Below, one piece after another: positions 25,780 through 33,431 of a DNA stretch of 34,193 nucleotides. The stretch is from an uncultured Clostridia bacterium (lineage in GTDB: Bacteria > Bacillota > Clostridia > TANB77 > CAG-508): the NCBI GenBank assembly GCA_944390365.1, contig CALXPW010000015.1, positions 1-34,193 of the forward strand, given 5' to 3'. The translations under genes and the position numbers were made by a program. Every line of letters begins with the position of its first letter. The stretch's first letter is position 1. The notes below the pieces were generated by a model. The model worked only from the letters and a program-made list of their open reading frames with translations. It was not told the origin of the DNA and did not search any database.

Positions 25780-25853
25780 GCTTACCTATTTTTTAGGCTA
25801 TTAGCCATTTTTTGTGTTGTTGACTAATAATTTATCAAGCTACTCCCTTTTTT
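25769..25853 (-). ncRNA. yybP-ykoY-like manganese riboswitch aptamer
   Basis: Minus strand: AAAAAAGGGAGTAGC at the 5' side and AAGCAAGACTTTTTT at the 3' side match the two most conserved parts of the yybP-ykoY class (GGGGAGUAGC / GCAAGACC). AAAAAAG pairs with CTTTTTT (P1) around the GGAGTAGC/GCAAGA internal loop, then GCTT/AAGC, then hairpin arms ATTAG/CTAAT with CAACAACA in the loop, and CCTA/TAGG. It starts about 3 nt after the predicted transcription start and precedes a P2A ATPase, a known target. The L3 side is less close to consensus, hence not higher confidence. Confidence 0.75.
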
Positions 25854-25862
25854 ATTGAGTAT

Positions 25863-25891
25863 GTTATATTATATAAATGTTATTTTGTCAA
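25863..25891 (-). promoter_or_regulatory. Sigma-A promoter of the riboswitch-ATPase unit
   Basis: TTGACA (25886-25891), 17-bp spacer, TATAAC (25863-25868) on the minus strand, immediately after the yqeY stop. Confidence 0.7.
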
Positions 25892-25904
25892 TATATATTT
25901 TGCA

Positions 25905-26345
25905 TTAAGCTAGTAATTTTTTTACTGCCTCATTTATAGTTCTTCCATCTGATGCAGCACCTATTTTCTCTTTTGCAGCTTTCATTACTTTGCCCATATC
26001 TTTCATTGATGTTGCACCTTCTTCCTCAATTACTTCTTTTACTATTTTTTCAACTTCTTCCATAGATAATTGCTTTGGTAAATATTCTGCTAAGATGTTA
26101 ATTTCTTCCTTTAATTCATTTATCAAGTCTTCTCTACCACTCTTTTCATAATCTACTAAAGAATCTTTTCTTTTTTTAGATTCCTTTGCAATTATATCTA
26201 TTATTTGGTTGTCGTCTAATGTAATTCCATTGTCCTTTTCTACTTGCAAAATTGCTGCTCTTACCATTTGTATAACATTTTTTCTTACTACATTTTTATC
26301 TTTCATACAGTTTTTTAAATCTTCTAATAATTTTTCTTTTAACAT
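25905..26345 (-). CDS. yqeY: GatB/YqeY domain protein
   Basis: 146 residues, the usual YqeY size. MLKEKLLEDLKNCMKDKN, RKNVIQMVRAAILQVEKDNG and EYLPKQLSMEEVEKIV are characteristic, as is the Gly-rich end KEKIGAASDGRTINEAVKKL. YqeY resembles the tail domain of the GatB amidotransferase and is thought to bind tRNA, but its role is unproven. The ATG at 26345 follows GGGAGAGAG; an ATG at 26360 is less well placed. Its own promoter is at 26393-26421. Confidence 0.93.
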   Translation of the reverse strand: MLKEKLLEDLKNCMKDKNVVRKNVIQMVRAAILQVEKDNGITLDDNQIIDIIAKESKKRKDSLVDYEKSGREDLINELKEEINILAEYLPKQLSMEEVEKIVKEVIEEEGATSMKDMGKVMKAAKEKIGAASDGRTINEAVKKLLA

Positions 26346-26392
26346 AAATCTCTCTCCCATACATTTTATTTCTATACATCTTTGGTATTTAT

Positions 26393-26421
26393 ATTATATG
26401 TAACTCTAAATCATCTGTCAA
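26393..26421 (-). promoter_or_regulatory. Sigma-A promoter of yqeY
   Basis: TTGACA (26416-26421), 17-bp spacer, TATAAT (26393-26398) on the minus strand: full consensus. Confidence 0.75.
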
Positions 26422-26470
26422 TACTAATTATCTTCTTTTTGTTCCTTTTATATCTATTGACTTTCACATA

Positions 26471-26500
26471 TTATCAATTTTACTTAAAAAAAATTGATAA
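26471..26500. repeat. AT-rich hairpin
   Basis: TTATCAATTTT and AAAATTGATAA, 11-bp perfect arms with an 8-nt loop, between yqeY and the terminator at 26514. No clear role. Confidence 0.6.
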
Positions 26501-26513
26501 AGATTTATAAATA

Positions 26514-26558
26514 GAAAAAAGGACACGCTGGTAATTATTCCATGCGTGTCCTTTTTTC
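26514..26558 (-). terminator. Strong terminator after the small basic-protein gene
   Basis: GAAAAAAGGACACGC (26514-26528) is perfectly complementary to 26544-26558. The GC-rich stem core has T-tracts in both orientations. Confidence 0.9.
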
Positions 26559-26573
26559 TAGGGAATGCAGGTG

Positions 26574-26903
26574 TTAGTCAACAGGAATTTCATTTGGAAT
26601 ATTAAACATAACTATATTTCCATCTTCTGTATTTACTCTTGTAGCTAGTTTTTTTGGTTTCTTTCTCGATACTGCTTTTTTTCCTCTTCCTCCACTAGTT
26701 TGGTTTCTCCAGTTAATTTTCTGTAGTCTTCTAAATTCTTTCGGACCAACTTTTTCAAATATTATTTTTTTCAATTGGTCTTCTGTAACTCCATATTTTG
26801 GAGCCAGCTCCCAAAATGTTTTTCCTCCATCTATGATAGAAGAAAAAATTGTCTGTGCACTCAGTCTCCGAGCTTCTTGCGTATATAACGTCCTGCTTTC
26901 CAT
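26574..26903 (-). CDS. Small basic protein, unknown; possible nucleic-acid binder
   Basis: I do not recognise this 109-residue protein. Residues about 8-60 are helical and include GGKTFWELAPKYGVTEDQLK, which looks like a helix-turn-helix. Residues about 65-90 are very basic (GGRGKKAVSRKKPKKLATR). The tail is acidic and hydrophobic. It is well expressed by appearance: consensus promoter, AAGGAGG before the ATG and a strong terminator, so it is a single-gene unit. DNA or RNA binding is inferred from composition only. Confidence 0.7.
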   Translation of the reverse strand: MESRTLYTQEARRLSAQTIFSSIIDGGKTFWELAPKYGVTEDQLKKIIFEKVGPKEFRRLQKINWRNQTSGGRGKKAVSRKKPKKLATRVNTEDGNIVMFNIPNEIPVD

Positions 26904-26940
26904 ATTTATTCAAATCCTCCTTTTTAGGAAAGTCCATAAT

Positions 26941-26969
26941 ATTATACATCTTTTTATAAATATTTTCAA
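26941..26969 (-). promoter_or_regulatory. Sigma-A promoter of the small basic-protein gene
   Basis: TTGAAA (26964-26969), 17-bp spacer, TATAAT (26941-26946) on the minus strand; the spacer and -35 are close to the end of the upstream methyltransferase gene. Confidence 0.65.
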
Positions 26970-26977
26970 CATAGCTT

Positions 26978-27742
26978 TTACATATTTACGCTTCCAAAAT
27001 AACAATATGTATTATTATGAATAGTAACCATATTATCTTCACTAAATTCTTCAAATAATTTCTTAAATTCTGAAACATATTCATTATACTTCTCATCAGA
27101 TTCTTTAAGCGAATATGACATTGATAATTGATTTCCTATAAACTTCTCATAATTTTGTAAGTAGTTATTTTCATAAATTTTTAATTTATATTTGTTTTCT
27201 CCAAAAAATTGTATTATATCTTCATCTCGCTGTTTTTCTTCTGATGCATTAAATGTAAGTTTTGTATATTTCTTTTGGATATCAATTATTTTTCCTTCTA
27301 GCTCTTTTTTATAATCTAAGAAATTCCACATTATAGCTATAGTACCATTTTCTTTTAAAATTCTTTTGCATTCGTTTTTAAACAATTCTTTGTCAAACCA
27401 ATGAAAAGCTTGTGCTACAGTAATAACATCAATACTATTATTTTCAATTTTAGTATTTTCTGCCGATTCTTCATTAAATTTTATTAAATTACCATACTCT
27501 CTTAAATTTTCTTTTGCAATGTTAATCATATCGTGATTAGGTTCTACAGCAATTACTTTAATTCCTCTTTTTAAAAACAATTCTGTTAGTTTACCCGTTC
27601 CTGCTCCAATATCTGCAATAATCATATTTTTGTTTAATTGATTGCTTGCAATAATATCATCAATACATTGAATAGGATAACTACTTCTATACTTATTATA
27701 TATTTTTGCTTTTCCGGTAAACTTATCAACATTATTATCCAT
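26978..27742 (-). CDS. Class I SAM-dependent methyltransferase
   Basis: 254 residues. Motif I is IADIGAGTGKLTELF (about residues 41-55), the acidic end of strand 2 is AVEPNHDM, and VITVAQAFHWFD is the motif IV block, typical of the UbiE/TAM-like (Methyltransf_11) group. The AFHWFD form often marks methyltransferases of small molecules such as trans-aconitate; substrate unknown here. Start ATG after GAGGAGG. It lies 49 bp downstream of tRNA-Gly on the same strand, so read-through from the tRNA promoter is possible. Confidence 0.88.
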   Translation of the reverse strand: MDNNVDKFTGKAKIYNKYRSSYPIQCIDDIIASNQLNKNMIIADIGAGTGKLTELFLKRGIKVIAVEPNHDMINIAKENLREYGNLIKFNEESAENTKIENNSIDVITVAQAFHWFDKELFKNECKRILKENGTIAIMWNFLDYKKELEGKIIDIQKKYTKLTFNASEEKQRDEDIIQFFGENKYKLKIYENNYLQNYEKFIGNQLSMSYSLKESDEKYNEYVSEFKKLFEEFSEDNMVTIHNNTYCYFGSVNM

Positions 27743-27791
27743 AAAAATAACCTCCTCATTATTTTAGGTTAGATTTAATAGTTATTAACAT

Positions 27792-27865
<74 letters not shown>

Positions 27866-27881
27866 AACTGCCTACTGATAT

Positions 27882-27910
27882 AGTATAGCATTAAAAAAAT
27901 CTTTTGTCTA
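27882..27910 (-). promoter_or_regulatory. Promoter of tRNA-Gly
   Basis: TAGACA (27905-27910), 17-bp spacer, TATACT (27882-27887) on the minus strand, about 16 bp upstream of the tRNA 5' end. Confidence 0.6.
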
Positions 27911-27975
27911 CTATTAAATTTGTTAAGATATCCTTACAGTTGGACTAAAAAAATTGCAAGAGAACTATCAAATTT

Positions 27976-28848
27976 TTAACTATTTATATATTTTATAAAA
28001 GTCTTACTAGCAAATGTTAAAGAAATTGATTTGTTAGTTGCCAAATATACATTTATATTTGGTATTTTTTTATTTAATTTTAATTCTTCCAATTCTTTAA
28101 AATTTCTTTTTGCTAAGTCTATTATAACAAAGCCTATACCTAACCCAATATTAGTAAATTCAGTTATCAGGTCTTGGCTTACTACTTCCATTTTAGGTAG
28201 TAGTTTTACATTATTATTAAGAGCAATATAATCTAAAAGTTTTCTGCTATTTGATTCTTCTTTTTGTAATATAAGAGGATAATTATTTAAGTCATTAAAA
28301 GATGTTACTTCGTCTTTATAAAACAATGGATTATAGACAAACCCTTGTCGTAACTCTTTTATTTTTTGCAAATCTAAATTAGTTTCTTTTATGTTGCTTT
28401 CATTAAATATAACAAAGTCTAACTTTCCAAGTTTTAAATCATTTATTAGATTACTAGTCAAATCATTAGTAATATCAATATTTATGTTTGGATAATCAGA
28501 GTGAAATTTTTTTAAAGCATCAAGTAAAACTAATTTCGTTAGAGTAGTTGAACAACCTATTTTTATTTCTCCTTTATTTAAATCTTTAAAAGATGTAAAT
28601 TCATTTTCAGCATTGTTTATTAGTTCTAGTGCCCCTTTAACATATTCATAAAACATTTTTCCCTCTTCTGTAAGTTCCATCCCTTTATTACTTCTTAGGA
28701 ATAATGTTCCACCTAATTGCTCTTCCAGTTTTTTTATTGATTGCGATATTGCCGGTTGTGATATGTGTAATTCTTCACTTGCTTTAGTCATATGCTTATG
28801 CTTTGCAACAACAAAAAAAGCTCTATATAATTCTAAATCTATATTCAT
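27976..28848 (-). CDS. LysR-family transcriptional regulator
   Basis: 290 residues, standard LTTR length. The N-terminal winged helix-turn-helix is MNIDLELYRAFFVVAKHKHM, then TKASEELHISQPAISQSIKK and LFLRSNKGMELTEEG. The remainder is the effector-binding domain (IKIGCSTTLTKLVLLDALKK). It is divergently transcribed from the coaC operon with only 89 bp between start codons, the classic LTTR layout, so the operon is its probable target. Start ATG after AAGGAGA. Effector unknown. Confidence 0.93.
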   Translation of the reverse strand: MNIDLELYRAFFVVAKHKHMTKASEELHISQPAISQSIKKLEEQLGGTLFLRSNKGMELTEEGKMFYEYVKGALELINNAENEFTSFKDLNKGEIKIGCSTTLTKLVLLDALKKFHSDYPNINIDITNDLTSNLINDLKLGKLDFVIFNESNIKETNLDLQKIKELRQGFVYNPLFYKDEVTSFNDLNNYPLILQKEESNSRKLLDYIALNNNVKLLPKMEVVSQDLITEFTNIGLGIGFVIIDLAKRNFKELEELKLNKKIPNINVYLATNKSISLTFASKTFIKYINS

Positions 28849-28860
28849 TATAATTTCTCC

Positions 28861-28915
28861 TTATCGACATTATAACATAAATATATTTTACTTATCAACA
28901 ATTTATAATTATAAT
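28861..28915. promoter_or_regulatory. Divergent promoter region with candidate LysR operators
   Basis: Two similar dyads, TTATCGACATTATAA (28861-28875) and TTATCAACAATTTATAA (28892-28908), are each TTAT...ATAA with T-N-A spacing typical of LTTR sites. The LysR promoter (TTGATA, 18 bp, TATAAT on the minus strand) and the coaC promoter (TTTACT, 17 bp, TATAAT on the + strand) overlap these sites. Confidence 0.6.
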
Positions 28916-28937
28916 TTTTATAGAAAGAAGGGATATT

Positions 28938-29501
28938 ATGTTAAAAAATAAAAATATAGTTATAGGAATTACAGGTGGTATAGCTTGTTATAAAGTATGC
29001 GAAATAATTTCTCATTTAGTTAGAGATGGTGCAAATGTAGATGTTATTATGACTAAAAACGCTACCGAATTTATTACGCCTTTAACAATAGAAACATTGT
29101 CTAAAAACAAGGTAGTAATAGATATGTTTGAAAAAAAGAAACATATAGAAGTTGAGCATATAAGTCTTGCTAGAAAGGCTGACTTAATATTAGTAGTACC
29201 TGCGACTGCAAATATAATCGGTAAAGTAGCTAATGGAATTGCAGATGATATGCTATCTACAACAATTATGGCTACTACTTCAAAAGTTATATTTGCTCCT
29301 GCTATGAATAATGAAATGTATAACAATAAAATTGTCCAAAATAATATTAGCAAATTAAAAGATTACGGATATGAATTTGTAAATCCTATAGAGGGTAATT
29401 TGGCATGTGGTTATAAAGCAATTGGAAAACTTGCAAAAAAAGAAACAATAATTGGTTTTGTAAAAAAAGTTTTGGATGGAGGTAAAAAAAATGAAATATA
29501 A
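28938..29501 (+). CDS. coaC: Phosphopantothenoylcysteine decarboxylase (stand-alone CoaC, HFCD flavoprotein)
   Basis: 187-residue FMN protein that would decarboxylate 4'-phosphopantothenoylcysteine to 4'-phosphopantetheine. GITGGIACYK at the N-terminus, active-site His in VEHISLA, PATANIIGKVANGIADDMLS, the PAMNNEMY substrate motif, and the C-terminal clamp GNLACGYKAIGKLA with its Cys. All catalytic elements of CoaC are present. Most bacteria fuse CoaC to CoaB; here they are separate, as in streptococci. First gene of a coupled operon, next to LysR. A cysteine-decarboxylase role in a natural-product pathway (EpiD relatives) is the main alternative. Confidence 0.88.
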   Translation: MLKNKNIVIGITGGIACYKVCEIISHLVRDGANVDVIMTKNATEFITPLTIETLSKNKVVIDMFEKKKHIEVEHISLARKADLILVVPATANIIGKVANGIADDMLSTTIMATTSKVIFAPAMNNEMYNNKIVQNNISKLKDYGYEFVNPIEGNLACGYKAIGKLAKKETIIGFVKKVLDGGKKNEI

Positions 29502-30228
29502 AGTAGTTGTTACTGCTGGTGGAACGAGTGAAAAAATAGATAATGTAAGAAAGATAACAAATAGTAGCTCTGGCAAATTAGGATATACAATAACTAATAA
29601 GCTAATTCAATTGCATGAAGAACAAATAGAGAAAATTTATTATATTTGTTCAAAAACGGCCTTTAAACCAACTCACCCCAAAATTGAAATTATAGAAATT
29701 ACAGATACTAATGATTTAGAGATAACAGTTAGAACTTTATTAACAAGTAATGATATTCATTATTTTATACACTCTATGGCTGTATCAGACTATACTGTTG
29801 ATTATGTTACAACTGCAGAAAGTTTAGCCTTAAACATAAATAACAATCCAAGTGAAAGTGTTATTGATTTAATTTGTTGTCATACCAGTAATTTAACTGA
29901 TAGTAAAATTTCATCCAACCTTGATAATTTAATTATTAAATTAAAGAAGACACCTAAAGTAATATCAATAATAAAAGATATTAGCCCCCAAGTCTATTTA
30001 GTAGGATTTAAACTACTTGATAATGTTAGCGAAGAAAATTTAATTGATACTGCTATTAAATTGAAAGATAAAAATAATTGTAATTTAGTAGTGGCTAATG
30101 ATTTAGAAAATATCAGAAAAGGTAACCATAAAGCATTTATTATTAAACCATCTAATGATTACATTATTGCATCTGGTAAAGAAAACATTGCAGAAAAACT
30201 TATAGGAGAAATGTTTAAAAATGATTAG
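29491..30228 (+). CDS. coaB: Phosphopantothenate-cysteine ligase (stand-alone CoaB, streptococcal type)
   Basis: 245 residues from the ATG at 29491 (after GGAGG), overlapping coaC by 11 bp. VTAGGTSEKIDNVRKITNSS is the CoaB nucleotide-binding signature, followed by HSMAVSDYTVDYV and, later, IYLIGFKLL-like VYLVGFKLL and VVANDLENI. The overall pattern resembles the streptococcal CTP-dependent CoaB. It would join phosphopantothenate to cysteine, the step before CoaC. Overlaps with both neighbours imply translational coupling. Confidence 0.85.
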   Translation: MKYKVVVTAGGTSEKIDNVRKITNSSSGKLGYTITNKLIQLHEEQIEKIYYICSKTAFKPTHPKIEIIEITDTNDLEITVRTLLTSNDIHYFIHSMAVSDYTVDYVTTAESLALNINNNPSESVIDLICCHTSNLTDSKISSNLDNLIIKLKKTPKVISIIKDISPQVYLVGFKLLDNVSEENLIDTAIKLKDKNNCNLVVANDLENIRKGNHKAFIIKPSNDYIIASGKENIAEKLIGEMFKND

Positions 30229-30892
30229 TTATAAAAAAATTTATGTTTCGAGTATTGATAATAAAATTATTGATGAAGTATATAAACGTTTATTACAAAA
30301 TGAATGGAATTTTGTTATTTTAGATGTAAATGATGTATTACATGTTTTAACTAAAGAAAAAAGTCTTTTTAATATAAACAATGAACAACAATTTATAAAT
30401 TCCTGTGAACAAGATATATATTATAAAACAATCATAGAAAATAAAAATATAAGTATTAATAAAAACGATTTAAATATTTATATTGTTTATATGCAAAAAT
30501 ATAAAGATATAATGCAAAAGAACATTTATGGTGATAAATATATTTTTGGAAGTGTCGCAGTAAAAACCGATAAAGGATTTATTACTACTATTAGGGGAAA
30601 AGAAAATTTAAATGAATATACAATTGTAACTAATGTAAATCACAAAAATCATACTTTAAATGTTATAAATGTAAAAGCAACCTTAAATGCTCCGTTATTG
30701 GATTATTTATTTAAAAATGAAAAAGTAAAAGTAATTGTTCATATAAATCATGAGTATGATGACAAATTACCATATTATGATTATGCTTTTCCTGGTACTG
30801 TAAAGGATTCTATTAGAGATAACAAAACTTCATTTAATGTTAAATATCACGGTATAATATATTTATTTGATAAAAATGGAAATTTAATTTAA
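30221..30892 (+). CDS. Class II aldolase/adducin-like protein, catalytic residues apparently lost
   Basis: 223 residues, starts inside the coaB stop (ATGATTAG overlap, 8 bp). From about residue 108, GSVAVKTDKGFITTIRGKEN, VKATLNAPLLDYLF, VIVHINH, PYYDYAFPGT and VKYHGI follow the block order of class II aldolases: GN(I/L)S...GF-IT-SG, KPSSE-PLH, VVHTHS, P-PGT and NHG. The residues expected as catalytic Glu and second metal His instead read Asn156 and Asn176; His174 and His210 remain. The N-terminal 100 residues are unassigned. Resemblance judged by eye, so another fold is possible. Role in the operon unknown. Confidence 0.5.
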   Translation: MISYKKIYVSSIDNKIIDEVYKRLLQNEWNFVILDVNDVLHVLTKEKSLFNINNEQQFINSCEQDIYYKTIIENKNISINKNDLNIYIVYMQKYKDIMQKNIYGDKYIFGSVAVKTDKGFITTIRGKENLNEYTIVTNVNHKNHTLNVINVKATLNAPLLDYLFKNEKVKVIVHINHEYDDKLPYYDYAFPGTVKDSIRDNKTSFNVKYHGIIYLFDKNGNLI

Positions 30893-30905
30893 GGAGGAAA
30901 TAAAA

Positions 30906-31541
30906 GTGAAATATCCAAAATACTATATTTATGAAGAATTATATAAACGATACTTTTTAAAAGGAATTAATTATTTTATTAAAGAAGCAAATTTGACTTC
31001 TAAAGATAAAATATTAGATATATGTGGAGGTAATGGAAGACTATCAAAAGAATTAATAAAATTTAGTAATAATGTTAGTTATTTAGATAAAGAAAAAGAT
31101 ATGATACCATTAGATTTAGAACAATTAGGTATTAAAGTGTACAATGATTCGATAGAAAATTTTGCAAATAATTCAACTGAAAAGTATACTAAAGTCTTTT
31201 GTGAACAAGCAATTAATTATTGGTTATTAAATATTGACATTAAAAAGTTTAGTAGTTTATTTGAAAAAGATGGATTATTTATTTTTAATACGTTTTCAAA
31301 TAAACCTTCAAGTAAACCGATGATAAAAAAATATATTCTAGGTGATAAAAGTTATTTAGAGATATCTTATTTGGTTGAAAATAAAGTTCAGCATATACAA
31401 ATTTGTGAAGGATATGAACCTCACTCTACTGTTTTTGATTGGATATCAAAGGAACAATATAAAAAACTACTTTCACCATATTTTGATATAGAAATAAAAA
31501 ATGAAAGTAAAAGTTCACTTTATATATGCAGAAGGAGGTAG
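30906..31541 (+). CDS. Class I SAM-dependent methyltransferase
   Basis: 211 residues starting at GTG after AAGGAGG. SAM motif I is ILDICGGNGRLSKELI (about residues 36-51), with YLDKEKDM at the strand-2 position and a later FEKDGLFIFNTFSNKPSS block. No family can be named. It lies in the operon between the aldolase-like and aminotransferase genes; its final Arg codons carry the Shine-Dalgarno of the next gene. Confidence 0.75.
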   Translation: MKYPKYYIYEELYKRYFLKGINYFIKEANLTSKDKILDICGGNGRLSKELIKFSNNVSYLDKEKDMIPLDLEQLGIKVYNDSIENFANNSTEKYTKVFCEQAINYWLLNIDIKKFSSLFEKDGLFIFNTFSNKPSSKPMIKKYILGDKSYLEISYLVENKVQHIQICEGYEPHSTVFDWISKEQYKKLLSPYFDIEIKNESKSSLYICRRR

Positions 31542-31543
31542 TT

Positions 31544-32554
31544 ATGAAAAATAAATCTCTTGGATTGTATAATTTAATTGATTCTGAAGGGATAAATAAA
31601 AGTATAAATAATGTATTATCAAGTGGGATTAATTTTAATACATACACTTCCCCAAAAGGATTAAAAGAACTACGTATTCAAATTAGTAATTTTTTATTTA
31701 ATATTTGGAATTATAATGTAGATTATAAAAACATGCTAATTACTACTGGTTCACAACAGTCAATTAATCTTATAGCTTACTCATTGTTAAATGAAGGTGA
31801 TACTGTTTTAATAGAACAGCCTACATATTTTGGTGCTATAAAGACTTTTAAAAATAGAAAAGTAAATCTAATTGGAATAGACTTAACCAAAGACGGAATT
31901 GATTTAAACGTATTAGAAAATAACATAATTAAATATTGTCCAAAACTTATTTATGTAACACCAACTTTTAATAATCCAACAGGTTATTCTTGGAGTAATG
32001 CTTATAGAAGAAAATTTTTAAAAATCATTAATAAATATAATGTTTTAGTATTAGAAGATGATCCATATAGTTTAATTAACTATACAGATGTAGAATATAA
32101 GAGTTTATACGAATTAAATGGTGGTAAAAATGTCATATATTTAGGAACTTTTTCTAAATATATTAGTCCATCAATCAATGTAGGATATATTTTATCCGAC
32201 AAAATTTTATTAGAAACTATATATTCTTTTAAAGAAAGTTTTGATTTAGGTACTTCCCTATTTAATCAATTAGTTATTTTAGATTATCTTAGAAACAATA
32301 ATATTAAAAGTATAATGGATAACAGGTTAATACTTTATAAAAAACTTTTAGATGAAGCACTAAGAAGTATAAATAATAATTATGCGAAGTCTATTTTATA
32401 TTATTCTAATATTAAAGGTGGGTTGTTTATTTTTCTAAGGTTCAAAAACGAAATAGATAATAATGTTTTTGAAAATGGTAGTCATTATTATGTTGATAAA
32501 AAGTATAATAATGAAACTAGAATAAATATATGTAGTTTGTTAAATATTAATTAA
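31544..32554 (+). CDS. PLP-dependent aminotransferase class I/II (MocR-like catalytic domain without HTH)
   Basis: 336 residues from the ATG at 31544, two bases after the methyltransferase stop and after AAGGAGG. Motifs: TTGSQQSINLIAYSLLNEGD, EQPTYFGA, YVTPTFNNPTGYSW (substrate/PLP Asn) and the PLP lysine in GTFSKYISPSINVGYI. The pattern is that of the aspartate-aminotransferase-fold domain found in 2-aminoadipate/valine transaminases and MocR regulators. It is about 50 residues shorter than usual, at both ends. Likely transaminates an amino or keto acid; substrate unknown. Last gene of the operon, followed by a terminator. Confidence 0.85.
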   Translation: MKNKSLGLYNLIDSEGINKSINNVLSSGINFNTYTSPKGLKELRIQISNFLFNIWNYNVDYKNMLITTGSQQSINLIAYSLLNEGDTVLIEQPTYFGAIKTFKNRKVNLIGIDLTKDGIDLNVLENNIIKYCPKLIYVTPTFNNPTGYSWSNAYRRKFLKIINKYNVLVLEDDPYSLINYTDVEYKSLYELNGGKNVIYLGTFSKYISPSINVGYILSDKILLETIYSFKESFDLGTSLFNQLVILDYLRNNNIKSIMDNRLILYKKLLDEALRSINNNYAKSILYYSNIKGGLFIFLRFKNEIDNNVFENGSHYYVDKKYNNETRINICSLLNIN

Positions 32555-32579
32555 CGCTTATCTTAAATAGCTTTATATA

Positions 32580-32617
32580 AAAACAACTTACAAACTTTAT
32601 AGCTTGTAAGTTGTTTT
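32580..32617 (+). terminator. Rho-independent terminator of the coaC operon
   Basis: AAAACAACTTACAA (32580-32593) is perfectly complementary to 32604-32617, which ends in TTTT. Confidence 0.85.
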
Positions 32618-32747
32618 GAATTGGAGCGGTTGTCGTAGTTATCTACAACTTTTTTCTCCATAGCGATTGATACAGTAATCAATCAATTTATAAAAGTATA
32701 TCATATTTTTGATAAATTGCAATAAGTTTATAGATAATTTAGACTAA

Positions 32748-32789
32748 AAATCATGGAGAATGCCTTAAATTCGACATTCTCCATGATTT
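32748..32789 (-). terminator. Terminator after the 175-residue hypothetical gene
   Basis: AAATCATGGAGAATG (32748-32762) is perfectly complementary to 32775-32789. On the minus strand the stem follows the stop at 32791 and is trailed by a TTT run. Confidence 0.85.
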
Positions 32790-32790
32790 G

Positions 32791-33318
32791 TTACCAACGA
32801 AGAGATTTCTTATATTCTTCTTCGCGTTCTTCTGGCGACTTAGCTAGCCACCATTCCTGGTAGTCATTTTTTACAGCCTCTAAAAGCTTTTCAGAATGAG
32901 GTTGCAGAAAAGCCATCCAGTCTCCATACGATTTAATATCAATGCACCACCAGAAGTTACTGCGGCGCCCATCGTATGATGTGTCTTCTTTTTTTGCTTT
33001 TGGTACTTTTTCGAGTTCAGAGTACTCTTTGAGATGATATGGTTTATCAATATACTGGCGAATAGACTGTATCACTTCTGTCGAGCAACTCTTCTTGCAG
33101 AATACCATCAGTTCGTCATTTTCAGGAGTATAAATTCCTGTATTAAAGACTTCATACTCAGAGAAATGATACATTAAACGCCGAAATGCTTTTGGAATTG
33201 CACCCCACTCAAATTCTGAAGATCCCATATAGTGGAGTGATACAATTCCATCTTTGCCTGTAAGGAATTTGCCTGTTTCTCTAAAAGTTCCTCGCTGAAT
33301 AAGCCAAAAGTTTGCCAT
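32791..33318 (-). CDS. Hypothetical protein, base composition unlike its neighbours
   Basis: I do not recognise a function for this 175-residue soluble protein. It begins MANFWLIQRGTFRETGKF, has a conserved-looking MGSSEFEWGAIPKAFRRL block, several Trp-rich stretches (NFWWCIDIKSYGDWMAF, EWWLAKS) and ends in a charged tail. The GC content and codon choices are visibly higher than in flanking genes, suggesting acquisition from elsewhere. Own promoter (33353-33381), AAAGGAG before the ATG, and its own terminator make it a self-contained unit. The neighbouring relaxase-like gene suggests a mobile context. Confidence 0.8.
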   Translation of the reverse strand: MANFWLIQRGTFRETGKFLTGKDGIVSLHYMGSSEFEWGAIPKAFRRLMYHFSEYEVFNTGIYTPENDELMVFCKKSCSTEVIQSIRQYIDKPYHLKEYSELEKVPKAKKEDTSYDGRRSNFWWCIDIKSYGDWMAFLQPHSEKLLEAVKNDYQEWWLAKSPEEREEEYKKSLRW

Positions 33319-33352
33319 AATAAGACACTCCTTTCAAAATTTTGATAATCTT

Positions 33353-33381
33353 ATTATAGCACGTTTTTATGTTAATAGCAA
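33353..33381 (-). promoter_or_regulatory. Sigma-A promoter of the 175-residue hypothetical gene
   Basis: TTGCTA (33376-33381), 17-bp spacer, TATAAT (33353-33358) on the minus strand. Confidence 0.7.
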
Positions 33382-33431
33382 GCTTTTCCTATTTCTTTGT
33401 CGTAAACAATTTTGTTTATATTTAATTATGC

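Noticed and set aside
25790..25820. GGCTATTAGCC flanked by T-runs as a terminator
   Set aside because: The stem is only 4 bp, no + strand gene ends there, and it forms part of the riboswitch aptamer on the minus strand.
32621..32631. ATTGGAGCGG matches the 3' end of tRNA-Gly (27790-27799), a possible att-site repeat
   Set aside because: Only 10 bp match, and the second copy is on the 5' side of the tRNA rather than downstream of its 3' end, which does not fit the usual integration geometry.
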